From the NCBI GenBank assembly GCA_903851195.1, contig CAINNJ010000008.1, positions 186,001 to 250,000 of the forward strand: a DNA stretch of 64,000 nucleotides. Direction: 5' to 3'. The notes under the pieces are model-generated. The model ran no database searches and was not told the DNA's origin. It worked only from the letters and a program-made list of their open reading frames with translations. Within the stretch, counting starts at the first letter, position 1; every line of letters begins with the position of its first letter. The DNA is from an uncultured Acidobacteriia bacterium. Lineage in GTDB: Bacteria > Acidobacteriota > Terriglobia > Bryobacterales > Bryobacteraceae. Positions 33,734-40,859 of this stretch are shown here, one piece after another. Made by a program: the position numbers and the translations under genes.

Positions 33734-35038
33734 TCAGCCGACGACCTCGAGGATCAGTTCCCGCTCTTCCGGCCGTGCGCCGGAAATACGGAACGCGTCC
33801 TCGATCAGATCGGCCGCTTCGTCCAGATTCTCTTCCGCCGTGTAGTACAAGCGGCAAAGCACCGAACCCGCTTCCACCTTTTCGCCGACTTTGACTTCCA
33901 GAATCACGCCCACCGCCGGGTCGATCACATCTTCTTTCCGTGCCCGTCCCGCGCCCATCATCTGCGACGCCCGGCCGATGTCTTCGGCCATGATGGCGCT
34001 CACGAACCCGGCGCGAGGCGAAAGGATCTCGCGCATGCCCGATGCGTTCGGCAGCAGTTCGAAGCGGTCCAGCGCCTGCGGATTGCCGCCCTGCGCCTGC
34101 ACCACCTGCTTGAACTTGCGGTAAGCGGAACCGTCCATCAGCTTGTCTTCGGCCAGTTTGCGCGCTTCGTCCAGCGTCGGCGTAATCTTGCCCAGATAAA
34201 TCATGCGCGCCGCCAGTTCCAGACTCAGCCGGGTCAGATCCGCCGGACCGGCCTTCTGCAGCGTCTGCGAAACTTCCATCACTTCGAGCGCGTTGCCGAT
34301 CGCATAACCGAGCGGCTGGTTCATGTCGGTGATCAGCGCCTGCACCCGCTTGTCGAGCCGCCGTCCGATTCCCACCATCGCCTGCGCCAGGCGCCGCGCA
34401 TCCACCTGCTTCTTCATGAAGGCGCCGTTGCCGACCTTCACATCCAGCACCAGCGCGTCGATTCCTTCCGCCATCTTCTTCGACATGATCGAGGAAGCAA
34501 TCAGCGGAATCGATTCCACCGTGCCCGTCACGTCGCGCAGTGCGTACAGGCGTTTGTCGGCCGGCGAAATCTCTTCACTCTGGCCGATGAAGCACAGTCC
34601 CAGTTCCAGCAACTGCGCGCGAAACTGCTCCACGGTGAGATCGGTCCGAAAGCCCGGAATCGATTCCAGTTTGTCGAGCGTCCCGCCGGTATGCCCCAGG
34701 CCGCGTCCCGAGATCATCGGCACCGGCACGCCCGCCGCCGCCGCAATCGGCGCGCAGATCAGGCTGGTCTTGTCGCCCACGCCGCCCGTCGAGTGCTTGT
34801 CGACTTTGACGCCCGGAATATCGGAGAGAGTCAGCACTTCCCCCGACTGCATCATGCTTTCCGTCAGGGCGCTCAGTTCCCGGTCCGTCATGCCATTGAA
34901 ATACGTGGCCATCAGGAAAGCGGACATCTGATAATCCGGGATATCGCCGGAAGTGTACCCTGTCACAAGGTACTGGAGTTCTTCCACACTGAGCTCTTCG
35001 CCCCCGCGTTTCCGCAGGATCAGGTCAACTGTACGCAT
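33734..35038 (-). CDS. Pyrimidine-nucleoside (thymidine/uridine) phosphorylase
   Basis: A 434-residue class II nucleoside phosphorylase. The phosphate/substrate motif KVDKHSTGGVGDKTSLI, the family signature SGRGLGHTGGTLDKLESIPG, the catalytic region DVKVGNGAFMKK and a C-terminal hammerhead domain (KEDVIDPAVGVILEVKVGEKV) are all present. It releases uracil or thymine and (deoxy)ribose-1-phosphate. ATG 35038 is the natural start; a TTG nine bases upstream is also in frame. First gene of the five-gene salvage operon. An inverted repeat covers the start codon. Confidence 0.96.
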   Translation of the reverse strand: MRTVDLILRKRGGEELSVEELQYLVTGYTSGDIPDYQMSAFLMATYFNGMTDRELSALTESMMQSGEVLTLSDIPGVKVDKHSTGGVGDKTSLICAPIAAAAGVPVPMISGRGLGHTGGTLDKLESIPGFRTDLTVEQFRAQLLELGLCFIGQSEEISPADKRLYALRDVTGTVESIPLIASSIMSKKMAEGIDALVLDVKVGNGAFMKKQVDARRLAQAMVGIGRRLDKRVQALITDMNQPLGYAIGNALEVMEVSQTLQKAGPADLTRLSLELAARMIYLGKITPTLDEARKLAEDKLMDGSAYRKFKQVVQAQGGNPQALDRFELLPNASGMREILSPRAGFVSAIMAEDIGRASQMMGAGRARKEDVIDPAVGVILEVKVGEKVEAGSVLCRLYYTAEENLDEAADLIEDAFRISGARPEERELILEVVG

Positions 35039-35058
35039 GATAAACAATCAGGTTATCA
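35038..35058. promoter_or_regulatory. Inverted repeat over the start of the salvage operon
   Basis: TGATAA and TTATCA separated by nine bases form a 6-bp dyad that includes the pyrimidine phosphorylase start codon. Its position would suit a repressor site. No regulator gene is adjacent; a chance match in an AT-rich spot is quite possible. Confidence 0.25.
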
Positions 35059-35143
35059 TGTTAACCCACTGAAAGTAAAAGAGAATGTTGCGAAAATCGA
35101 CGTTTCGTGCTTCGTTCCGCCGAATTCCGCCGCCGATTCCAGG

Positions 35144-35170
35144 GCGCGGCCTGGACAATCCAGGCCGCGC
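35144..35170. terminator. Strong hairpin downstream of the Gfo/Idh/MocA gene
   Basis: A 12-bp perfect GC-rich stem (35144-35155 with 35159-35170) with a 3-base loop lies 71 bases past the oxidoreductase stop and about 100 bases before the salvage operon start. No T-run follows, so it may terminate weakly or protect the mRNA end. Confidence 0.55.
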
Positions 35171-35240
35171 GCGCCGGCAAACGGTTTCTCCGGTTTCGGG
35201 GGCGCTCAATGCGCCCACCGGGCTCTAAAACGGCGTCGCC

Positions 35241-36593
35241 CTAAACGACGTAACCCTTCCGGTACGCATCGCGCGTCAGCAACCGGTTCGCCGCCGGATC
35301 GCCCGTGAACTTCGGACCCGCCTCCAGCGTCAGCTTGTGCCCCGTCCGGTAACTGATATTCGCCAGATGACACATCGACGCGCTCAGGAACGCATTGTTG
35401 ATGCCGTCGTGCAGATCGCTGTACTTCCGCGACCGCACTGCGTCGAGGAAATTCTCCATGTGCAGCCGGGTCGTGTCCTGACCCTTCTCGGATTTCCCTT
35501 CCTCGATCAGTTCGCTGCTCTCGCCCTTGTAAACCTGATAGCCGGCGTCGTTCATCGACATCCAGCCTTCCGTTCCGTAGAAGAGATTGCCCACCGCCAC
35601 GTTCAGCGCCGGCCGGCGCGACGCGGGATCCACATTGATCGCCGGTGCGTTCAGCCCGGCCGCCCGCGGCGCCGGCGGCATGCCTTCCCCGCCCGTCAGC
35701 AGACCGCGCACCTCGAACACCATCTGCGAACCGCCGAAATCGAAGTTCGCCGTCAGCGTGTTCGGCGTCTCCTGATCGTCCTCCGGCCCGAACTTCCCGC
35801 CGAACGCGATCGCCGTCTTCGGCCACTCCGGATCTCCCAGGCCCCAGCGGGCGATGCCCATTTCATGGACGCCCTGGTTGCCGATATCCCCGTTCCCCGT
35901 GTCCCAGAACCAGTGCCAGTTGTACTTGAACCGCAGTTCATTAAAGGGACGCATCGGAGCCGGTCCCAGAAACAGATCCCAGTTCACGCCCGCCGGCGGC
36001 GCCGCCAGGTCGGCCTTGTGCCCGATCGACACGCGCCGCTTGTAGCACAGGCCCTTCGCTTCATACACCTTGCCGATAATGCCGCCCTGCAGCGCCGCAA
36101 TGCCCTTCATCTTGAACGGCGTGCTGCGGTGCTGCGATCCCACCTGCACCATCCGCTTCGTCTCCGCCGCCACTTTCATCATCATCTGGCCTTCGTGGAT
36201 GTTGTAGCAGGCCGGCTTTTCGCAATACACGTCCTTGCCCGCCTGACAGGCCCAGATCGTGGCCAGCGCGTGCCAGTGGTTCGGCGTCGCGATCGAGACC
36301 GCGTCCACGCCCTTGTCCGCGAACGTCTCGCGCATGTCCTCGAACTCTTTTGCCTTCTCACCCGTGTTCTTCACCAGCGTGGTCTGCGCCACTTCCCGCG
36401 CCGCCTGGTTGACGTCGCACAACGCGGCAACTCTCGCGCCCGGCAGCTTCGAGTACACATTCAGATGGTTCGTGCCGCGCCCGCCGATCCCGACGATGGC
36501 AACGTTCACCCGATCGTTCGCGCCCCAGACGCGTGAGGCCGCCGCCGCGCTCGCGGCGCCGATAAAAAATCTGCGGGTAGTTTCGTTTGACAT
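35241..36593 (-). CDS. Tat-exported Gfo/Idh/MocA family oxidoreductase
   Basis: A 450-residue protein with a twin-arginine signal (ETTRRFFIGAASAAAA). The NAD(P)-binding Rossmann domain is VNVAIVGIGGRGTNHL, with ALCDV, SIATPNHWHA and the conserved YCEKPACYNIHEG (EKP). The C-terminal alpha/beta domain contains YNWHWFWDTGNGDIGNQGVHEMGIARW, typical of the exported branch common in Acidobacteria and Planctomycetes. These enzymes oxidise or reduce sugars and cyclitols using a tightly bound cofactor and folded export. Neighbour of the alpha-galactosidase, which suggests sugar use. Substrate unknown. Confidence 0.95.
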   Translation of the reverse strand: MSNETTRRFFIGAASAAAASRVWGANDRVNVAIVGIGGRGTNHLNVYSKLPGARVAALCDVNQAAREVAQTTLVKNTGEKAKEFEDMRETFADKGVDAVSIATPNHWHALATIWACQAGKDVYCEKPACYNIHEGQMMMKVAAETKRMVQVGSQHRSTPFKMKGIAALQGGIIGKVYEAKGLCYKRRVSIGHKADLAAPPAGVNWDLFLGPAPMRPFNELRFKYNWHWFWDTGNGDIGNQGVHEMGIARWGLGDPEWPKTAIAFGGKFGPEDDQETPNTLTANFDFGGSQMVFEVRGLLTGGEGMPPAPRAAGLNAPAINVDPASRRPALNVAVGNLFYGTEGWMSMNDAGYQVYKGESSELIEEGKSEKGQDTTRLHMENFLDAVRSRKYSDLHDGINNAFLSASMCHLANISYRTGHKLTLEAGPKFTGDPAANRLLTRDAYRKGYVV

Positions 36594-36634
36594 AAAGAAT
36601 TAGTCTCTGCGCGGAGATTATATCAGCAGCGCAT

Positions 36635-38308
36635 TTAGTGCCCCACCCGCACCATCACCACCCCGTGCGGCGCCACCTTTGCCCGGAAACCCTCCGCCTG
36701 CTTCCCCAGGTCCGCATGCGACCACAAATCCCGCACCTGCGGCTTGCCCTTCACCTGCGCGTCCGCCCACTTCACCGCAACCTCCGCTTCCCGGTCCCCC
36801 CGGTTGAACAGCGCGACCGCCGTATAGCCCTTGTCCAGAGGCCGCGCCCAGACCTCCGTCTCCCCTTCTTTCGCGATCCGCCAGCCGCCCTTGCCCAACC
36901 TGTCCTGGTCCACCGCGATCACTTCCCGATTCGTCAGAATGTCGCGAATCTCCGGCGTCATACTCCGCAGATCGTTCCCCGCCATCAGCGGCGCCCCGAT
37001 CATCGCCCACAAACTCAGATGCGTCCGGTACTCCACCGCCGACATGCCGCCGTTACCCACCTCCAGCATGTCCGGATCCGGCCACCAGCCCGGCCGCGTA
37101 AACTTCGCCAGATCGCTCTGCGCAAAACCAATCTGCTCCATCGACTGCCACGTATCCCGGATATCCCCCGTCGTCCGCCACAGATTGCCGCCCACCAGAC
37201 TCCCCCACTCGCCCGCGTTGTCCCGCCCGTACTGGCAGAGACTGAACACCATCCGGTTCCCCGCCTTCCGCAGCGCCTCGCCCATGCGCTGGTACACGGC
37301 TCGCATATCCTCGTCTTTCCACACCCGCGACGCGCTGCACCAGTCGTATTTCAGGTAGTCGATACCCCAGTCGGTCCAGGTCTTTGCGTCCTGCTCCTCA
37401 TGCCCGTAGCTGCCCGTGTACCCGCCGCACGTCGTCGGCCCCGGTGACGAGTAGATCCCGATCTTCAGCCCTTTCCCGTGAACATAAGCCGCCAGCGCAT
37501 TCATATCGGGAAAGTTCGGATTCGGCAGCAGTTTGCCGTCGTCTCCGCGCTTCCACTGCCAGCCGTCGTCGATATTGATAAAGACGTACCCGGCGTCGCG
37601 CATCCCGCTCGACACCAGCGCATCCGCGATCTCCCGAACCGTTTTGTCGTCGATCTTCGTGTGGAACTTGTTCCAGCTGTTCCAGCCCATCGGCGGCGTC
37701 TTCGCTAACCCGTTCGGCGGCAGCGCCTGCAGCGCCGGCAGTTCCAGCTTCGGCAGCTTGCTGTAATCCACCGTCGCCGCGCGATAGGTGGGGGTCGGAA
37801 CCCCGCGTTTCGCAATAAACGGCCCCGCCATCATGCCGCGCCCCCGACCGCCACCCGGACCGCCAGGTCCGGCGCCCATCGGAGCACCGCCAGGTCCGGC
37901 GCCCATCGGCGCACCGCCAGGTCCGGCGCCCATCGGAGCACCGCCAGGTGCGGCGCCCGGACCACCCCTGCCGCGTCCGCCCCCGGCCGGCATCGCAGGC
38001 GTAATCTGCAGTTCGTCGCCCACAATCGTCGCCCTTGCCGTGGCCCTTGAGATCGTCCCGAAACTCTCCGTCTCCACCGTCATCTCGACCTGATCGCCCG
38101 TAATCCTGCCATCCACGATCGGCGAATCCCCGAACGGCATCCTCTGCGTGCCCGTGATCTTCCCGTTCGCGTCCACCTTCAGCTCATAAACGATTTCCAT
38201 CTCGCCCATCATCGGGTTGCTGGTCTTCGCCACCCAGGTCCCCGACAGATCTCTCGTCTGCGCTCCGGCGAGCAGGGCAAGCGCCCCGAAAACAATCAGC
38301 CTGTTCAT
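36635..38308 (-). CDS. Exported GH27 alpha-galactosidase-type glycosidase with extra N-terminal domain
   Basis: A 557-residue exported protein: signal peptide MNRLIVFGALALLAGAQT, then a beta domain (about 18-106, LSGTWVAKTSNPMMGEMEI, YELKVDANGKITGTQRMPFG). A Gly/Pro/Ala-rich linker (109-160) built from a repeated GAPMGAGPG unit precedes the GH27 catalytic barrel. Barrel motifs are PPMGWNSWNKF, FINIDDGWQWKRGDDG, YLKYDWC (nucleophile Asp322), WRTTGDIRDTW (acid/base Asp382) and WWPDPDMLEVGNGG. A small C-terminal beta domain follows. The family retains configuration and removes alpha-galactose or alpha-N-acetylgalactosamine. The start at 38308 opens the signal peptide; the frame runs on upstream through the VPEID locus without meaning. 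Confidence 0.95.
   Translation of the reverse strand: MNRLIVFGALALLAGAQTRDLSGTWVAKTSNPMMGEMEIVYELKVDANGKITGTQRMPFGDSPIVDGRITGDQVEMTVETESFGTISRATARATIVGDELQITPAMPAGGGRGRGGPGAAPGGAPMGAGPGGAPMGAGPGGAPMGAGPGGPGGGRGRGMMAGPFIAKRGVPTPTYRAATVDYSKLPKLELPALQALPPNGLAKTPPMGWNSWNKFHTKIDDKTVREIADALVSSGMRDAGYVFINIDDGWQWKRGDDGKLLPNPNFPDMNALAAYVHGKGLKIGIYSSPGPTTCGGYTGSYGHEEQDAKTWTDWGIDYLKYDWCSASRVWKDEDMRAVYQRMGEALRKAGNRMVFSLCQYGRDNAGEWGSLVGGNLWRTTGDIRDTWQSMEQIGFAQSDLAKFTRPGWWPDPDMLEVGNGGMSAVEYRTHLSLWAMIGAPLMAGNDLRSMTPEIRDILTNREVIAVDQDRLGKGGWRIAKEGETEVWARPLDKGYTAVALFNRGDREAEVAVKWADAQVKGKPQVRDLWSHADLGKQAEGFRAKVAPHGVVMVRVGH
37861..37960 (-). repeat. 27-bp tandem repeat encoding the GH27 linker
   Basis: Three full copies of a 27-bp unit (37861-37887, 37888-37914, 37915-37941) plus a partial fourth. 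Copies differ at single bases. Each encodes the nine residues GAPMGAGPG, and the repeat keeps frame, so copy number can change without breaking the enzyme. Confidence 0.9.
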
Positions 38309-38376
38309 TCTGTTCCCGTTCACACTGTCAAAGGTATACCCGCCACGCCTCCAGTTAAAATTTTCGGGAGTGAAAA

Positions 38377-38510
38377 TTGACACAGAGCTGGGCACGTCAT
38401 GGCTCGCTTTCCCCGCGCCTGTGGCTCCGGAGATCGATGCGGCGACGGACGGCAGCGCGCCCTCACTTCTCGCGGCCGCCGCCACCATCATCCGCAGTCG
38501 CCTGAGAAAG
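38377..38510 (+). pseudogene. Decayed third copy of a VPEID-CTERM peptide gene
   Basis: The stretch keeps a TTGACA -35 box (38377-38382) and, at 38421-38510, a frame reading VAPEIDAATDGSAPSLLAAA followed by a hydrophobic run and RSRLRK, clearly related to the two intact copies downstream. The distance from TTGACA to the GAG-ATC-GAT core is 53 bases here against 134 and 135 in the intact copies. An 81-base segment with the -10 box, ribosome site, start codon and most of the signal peptide is therefore gone. The stop codon after the basic tail is also lost. Apart from this element the 389 bases between the galactosidase start and the next gene hold nothing I recognise. Confidence 0.75.
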
Positions 38511-38635
38511 TTGCCCTGGACCGGTATGGAAATGAAGCCGCAAACCACTTCTCGTCCGAACTCCCCGGAACGTAGTTCCGCCTCGACCCGTTCCGCCGAC
38601 GAATCCGGAAATCAACAATCCGGTAAACGTAATTC

Positions 38636-38664
38636 TTGACACAACTCTGAGGGCATAATATTCT
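38636..38664 (+). promoter_or_regulatory. Promoter of first VPEID-CTERM peptide gene
   Basis: TTGACA (38636-38641), 17-base spacer, TATTCT (38659-38664): a near-consensus housekeeping promoter in an AT-rich patch, about 34 bases before the start codon. The same layout recurs before the second peptide gene. Confidence 0.7.
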
Positions 38665-38697
38665 TTCGGAACGGCCTTGTGCCTTCAAAGGAGAAAT

Positions 38698-38853
38698 ATG
38701 AACAAACTCAGCGTACTCGCCCTTCTTGTTATCGGTTCCTCCGTGTCGCTGCTGGCAGTTCCGGTGCCGGAGATCGATCCGGCCTCCGGTGGAAGCGCCC
38801 TCGCCCTGCTGGCTGCGGCAGCCGTCATGATCCGCGCTCGGCGCAGGAAATAA
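38698..38853 (+). CDS. VPEID-CTERM mini-protein, copy 1
   Basis: A 51-residue protein: MNKLSVLALLVIGSSVSLLA is a complete Sec signal peptide. After only VP it runs directly into VPEID (Glu25), a helix-forming hydrophobic stretch and a basic RARRRK tail. That is a full exosortase-type sorting signal of the VPEID-CTERM variant with essentially no cargo between the two signals. It has a strong AAAGGAG ribosome site and its own promoter, and lies two genes upstream of the exosortase E/protease fusion, its presumed processing enzyme. Anchored or released product would be only a few residues long. Role unknown; a pheromone, a competitive decoy or a sorted lipid-linked peptide are all speculative. 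Confidence 0.88.
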   Translation: MNKLSVLALLVIGSSVSLLAVPVPEIDPASGGSALALLAAAAVMIRARRRK

Positions 38854-38861
38854 CCGGAACC

Positions 38862-38900
38862 CCGGAATGGAAGCCAACCCTGCGGCGGGCTCCATTCCGG
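38862..38900 (+). terminator. Hairpin after VPEID-CTERM copy 1
   Basis: CCGGAATGGA (38862-38871) pairs with TCCATTCCGG (38891-38900), with an inner AGCC/GGCT extension. It lies 8 bases after the stop codon. No long T-run follows, so it may be a partial terminator or an mRNA stabiliser. Confidence 0.55.
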
Positions 38901-38920
38901 ACACCAAACAATAGTAATTA

Positions 38921-38949
38921 TTGACACCATCCTCTGGCGAGATTATCCT
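38921..38949 (+). promoter_or_regulatory. Promoter of second VPEID-CTERM peptide gene
   Basis: TTGACA (38921-38926), 17-base spacer, TATCCT (38944-38949). Spacing to the start codon and the following GGCC and AAAGGA blocks mirror copy 1, so promoter and gene were duplicated together. Confidence 0.7.
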
Positions 38950-38986
38950 TGTCTGAAATGGCCCTCTGGCCACCAAAGGAACAATG

Positions 38987-39139
38987 ATGAACAAACTCGC
39001 AGTCGTCGCTCTTCTTGCCATTGGCACCTCCGTTTCGCTCCTCGCTTCGGTACCGGAAATCGATCCGGCTTCCGGTGGCAGCGCCCTCGCCCTGCTCGCG
39101 GCAGCTGCCGTCATGATTCGCGGTCGCCGCAAAAAATAA
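38987..39139 (+). CDS. VPEID-CTERM mini-protein, copy 2
   Basis: A 50-residue protein starting MNKLAVVALLAIGTSVSLLA, directly followed by S and VPEID (Glu24), the hydrophobic stretch and a basic RGRRKK tail. The 24 residues from VPEID to MIR are identical to copy 1 although many third codon positions differ, so the sorting signal is under protein-level selection. Two ATGs are adjacent (38984 and 38987); I chose the second by analogy with copy 1. Ribosome site AAAGGA. A hairpin and 55 bases separate it from the exosortase gene. Confidence 0.88.
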   Translation: MNKLAVVALLAIGTSVSLLASVPEIDPASGGSALALLAAAAVMIRGRRKK

Positions 39140-39145
39140 CCACTG

Positions 39146-39184
39146 ACCGGAGTGGCAGCCATGCCCCGCGGCGGCTGCTCCGGT
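39146..39184 (+). terminator. Hairpin between VPEID-CTERM copy 2 and the exosortase gene
   Basis: ACCGGA (39146-39151) with TCCGGT (39179-39184) and an inner GCAGCC/GGCTGC stem. It stands in the only possible leader of the exosortase gene, so it may act as an attenuator that keeps enzyme levels below peptide levels. Inference from position. Confidence 0.5.
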
Positions 39185-39194
39185 TTCCCCTCCC

Positions 39195-40835
39195 TTGACA
39201 GCCTCTCCCCTCTCCCGTACCAATCCCGCCTTATTCATCCGCCGCGCCGTTCTGCTGGTCGTTCTTTTCTGCGCGGAACTTTCCGTGCTTTCCGTTTGGC
39301 TCGACGACGCTTCCCTTGCGGGTCGGAGCGGGGCCGCAGCTTTTGTCGCCACATGGGGTTCCTGGATCCTGAAATCGGTCGTCGGCTTCCTCGCCCTCTT
39401 CTCGGTGCTTGCATGGAGAAAAAACCGCGTCGGCTTCCTTCCCCCCTCGCTGCCGTTTCACCGCCCCGCCTTCCTCGTCCACCTCGCCGCGATGAGTGGC
39501 TTCGTGGCTCTCTCCGCCGCCCTCTACTCGCGCCAGGTCACCGCCCTCCCCGCAACCCCGGCCTTCCTGCTCTGGGCCCTGCTTGGCCTCACCGGAATCG
39601 CTGCCGCCGCTCTCGCCTTCTTCTCTCCGGATTTCTGGCGGAATCTGTTCCGCGGCACCACCCTGCTCTCCCTTTATGCGCTCGGGACCGTGCTCGCCGC
39701 CTGTCTCTCCGGCAACAGCCTCCGCTCCCTTTGGCGCCCCCTCACCAGCCTCACTTTCACCATCGTTTCCGTGCTGGTGAAGCCGCTCCTCCCGAGCTTC
39801 ATTTCGAATCCGGCCACCGCCACCCTCGGCACCGCTCGCTTCAACGTCGAAATCGCTCCGGAGTGTTCCGGCTTCGAAGGCATCGGCCTGATGCTCGCTT
39901 TTGGCGCCACCTGGCTGATGCTGTTCCGCAAAGAGTTCCGCTTTCCCCAGGCTTTGCTCCTGCTCCCCGCGGGCGCCATCGCCGTCTTTTTCTGCAACTC
40001 CCTGCGGATAGCCTCCCTGATTCTTCTCGGCAACGCCGGCGCGGAAGCCGTCGCCGTCGGCGGGTTCCACTCCCAGTCCGGCTGGATCATCTTCGTCTCG
40101 CTCGCCCTTGCCTTCCCCTTGCTCGCCCGGCGAATCGCCCAGTTCTCGTCCGCCGCGCCCGCCGCCGCCGCCCCCGCTTCGGTTTCGGTTTCGGCGTCGG
40201 TTTCGGCCTCGGCCGCCGACCCCTGGCTGTGGCCCTTCGTCGCCATTCTCGCCGCAGGCATGCTCTCCACCGCCGCTTCCAGCAACTTCGAATGGCTCTA
40301 CCCCCTCCGCTTCGCCGCCGCCCTTCTGGCCCTCCGGCATTTCCGCCGCAAATACGCGGAACTCGACTGGCGCTTCGGCTGGCCCGCGGCACTCGCCGGC
40401 ATCGCCATCTATCTGCTCTGGCTTGCCATGGACCGCCTGTTGTCCCACGGGAACGCCTCCATGCCTCCGGCCCTCGCCGCCGCAAGCCCCGCCGCGCGAA
40501 CCCTCTGGATCGCCTTCCGCGTCATAGCCGCCACTCTGACCGTCCCCATCGCCGAAGAACTGGCCTTCCGCGGCTTCCTGCTGCGCCGTCTCACGCGCGC
40601 CGATTTCGAGTCCGTCCCCTTCACGCAGCCGTCGTGGCCAGCCCTCCTTGGCTCCTCCCTCGCCTTCGGCCTGCTCCACGGCGGCTTCTGGCCCGCCGGC
40701 TTCCTCGCCGGCCTGGTCTTCGCCCTCCTGCTGCGCGCCAAAGGCCGCCTCGGCGACGCGGTGGCCGCCCACGGAGTCGCCAACGCCCTGCTCGCCGTCA
40801 ACGTCCTCGTCCTCGGTCAGTGGCAACTCTGGTAA
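39195..40835 (+). CDS. Exosortase E fused to CPBP (CAAX-type) intramembrane protease
   Basis: A 546-residue polytopic membrane protein of the exosortase E/protease type. The exosortase half (about 15-315) has the catalytic triad Cys224 in IAPECSGFEGIGLML, Arg271 in FFCNSLRIASLI and His292 in GGFHSQSGW. A low-complexity Ala/Ser/Val linker (319-342) leads to a CPBP glutamic protease half: EELAFRG (Glu454, Glu455, Arg459), FGLLHGGFW (His495) and HGVANALLAV (His526, Asn530). All catalytic positions are intact in both halves. The likely role is cleaving the VPEID-CTERM signal, with the protease half possibly trimming the leftover C-terminal peptide. The only possible start is TTG 39195 with no ribosome site, suggesting low expression or coupling. 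Confidence 0.93.
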   Translation: MTASPLSRTNPALFIRRAVLLVVLFCAELSVLSVWLDDASLAGRSGAAAFVATWGSWILKSVVGFLALFSVLAWRKNRVGFLPPSLPFHRPAFLVHLAAMSGFVALSAALYSRQVTALPATPAFLLWALLGLTGIAAAALAFFSPDFWRNLFRGTTLLSLYALGTVLAACLSGNSLRSLWRPLTSLTFTIVSVLVKPLLPSFISNPATATLGTARFNVEIAPECSGFEGIGLMLAFGATWLMLFRKEFRFPQALLLLPAGAIAVFFCNSLRIASLILLGNAGAEAVAVGGFHSQSGWIIFVSLALAFPLLARRIAQFSSAAPAAAAPASVSVSASVSASAADPWLWPFVAILAAGMLSTAASSNFEWLYPLRFAAALLALRHFRRKYAELDWRFGWPAALAGIAIYLLWLAMDRLLSHGNASMPPALAAASPAARTLWIAFRVIAATLTVPIAEELAFRGFLLRRLTRADFESVPFTQPSWPALLGSSLAFGLLHGGFWPAGFLAGLVFALLLRAKGRLGDAVAAHGVANALLAVNVLVLGQWQLW

Positions 40836-40859
40836 GCGCACCGCTAAACTAGTGGGTTC

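Noticed and set aside
39195-39223. TTGACA at the exosortase start as a third -35 box
   Set aside because: The hexamer is the start codon region itself, and the sequence 17 bases later (TACCAA) is a poor -10 box.
38488-39352. Minus-strand frames with a repeated SGYFLRRPRIMTAAAASRARALPPEAGSISG-like segment
   Set aside because: The repeat is only the complement of the two VPEID-CTERM genes and the decayed copy; no ribosome site or signal supports it.
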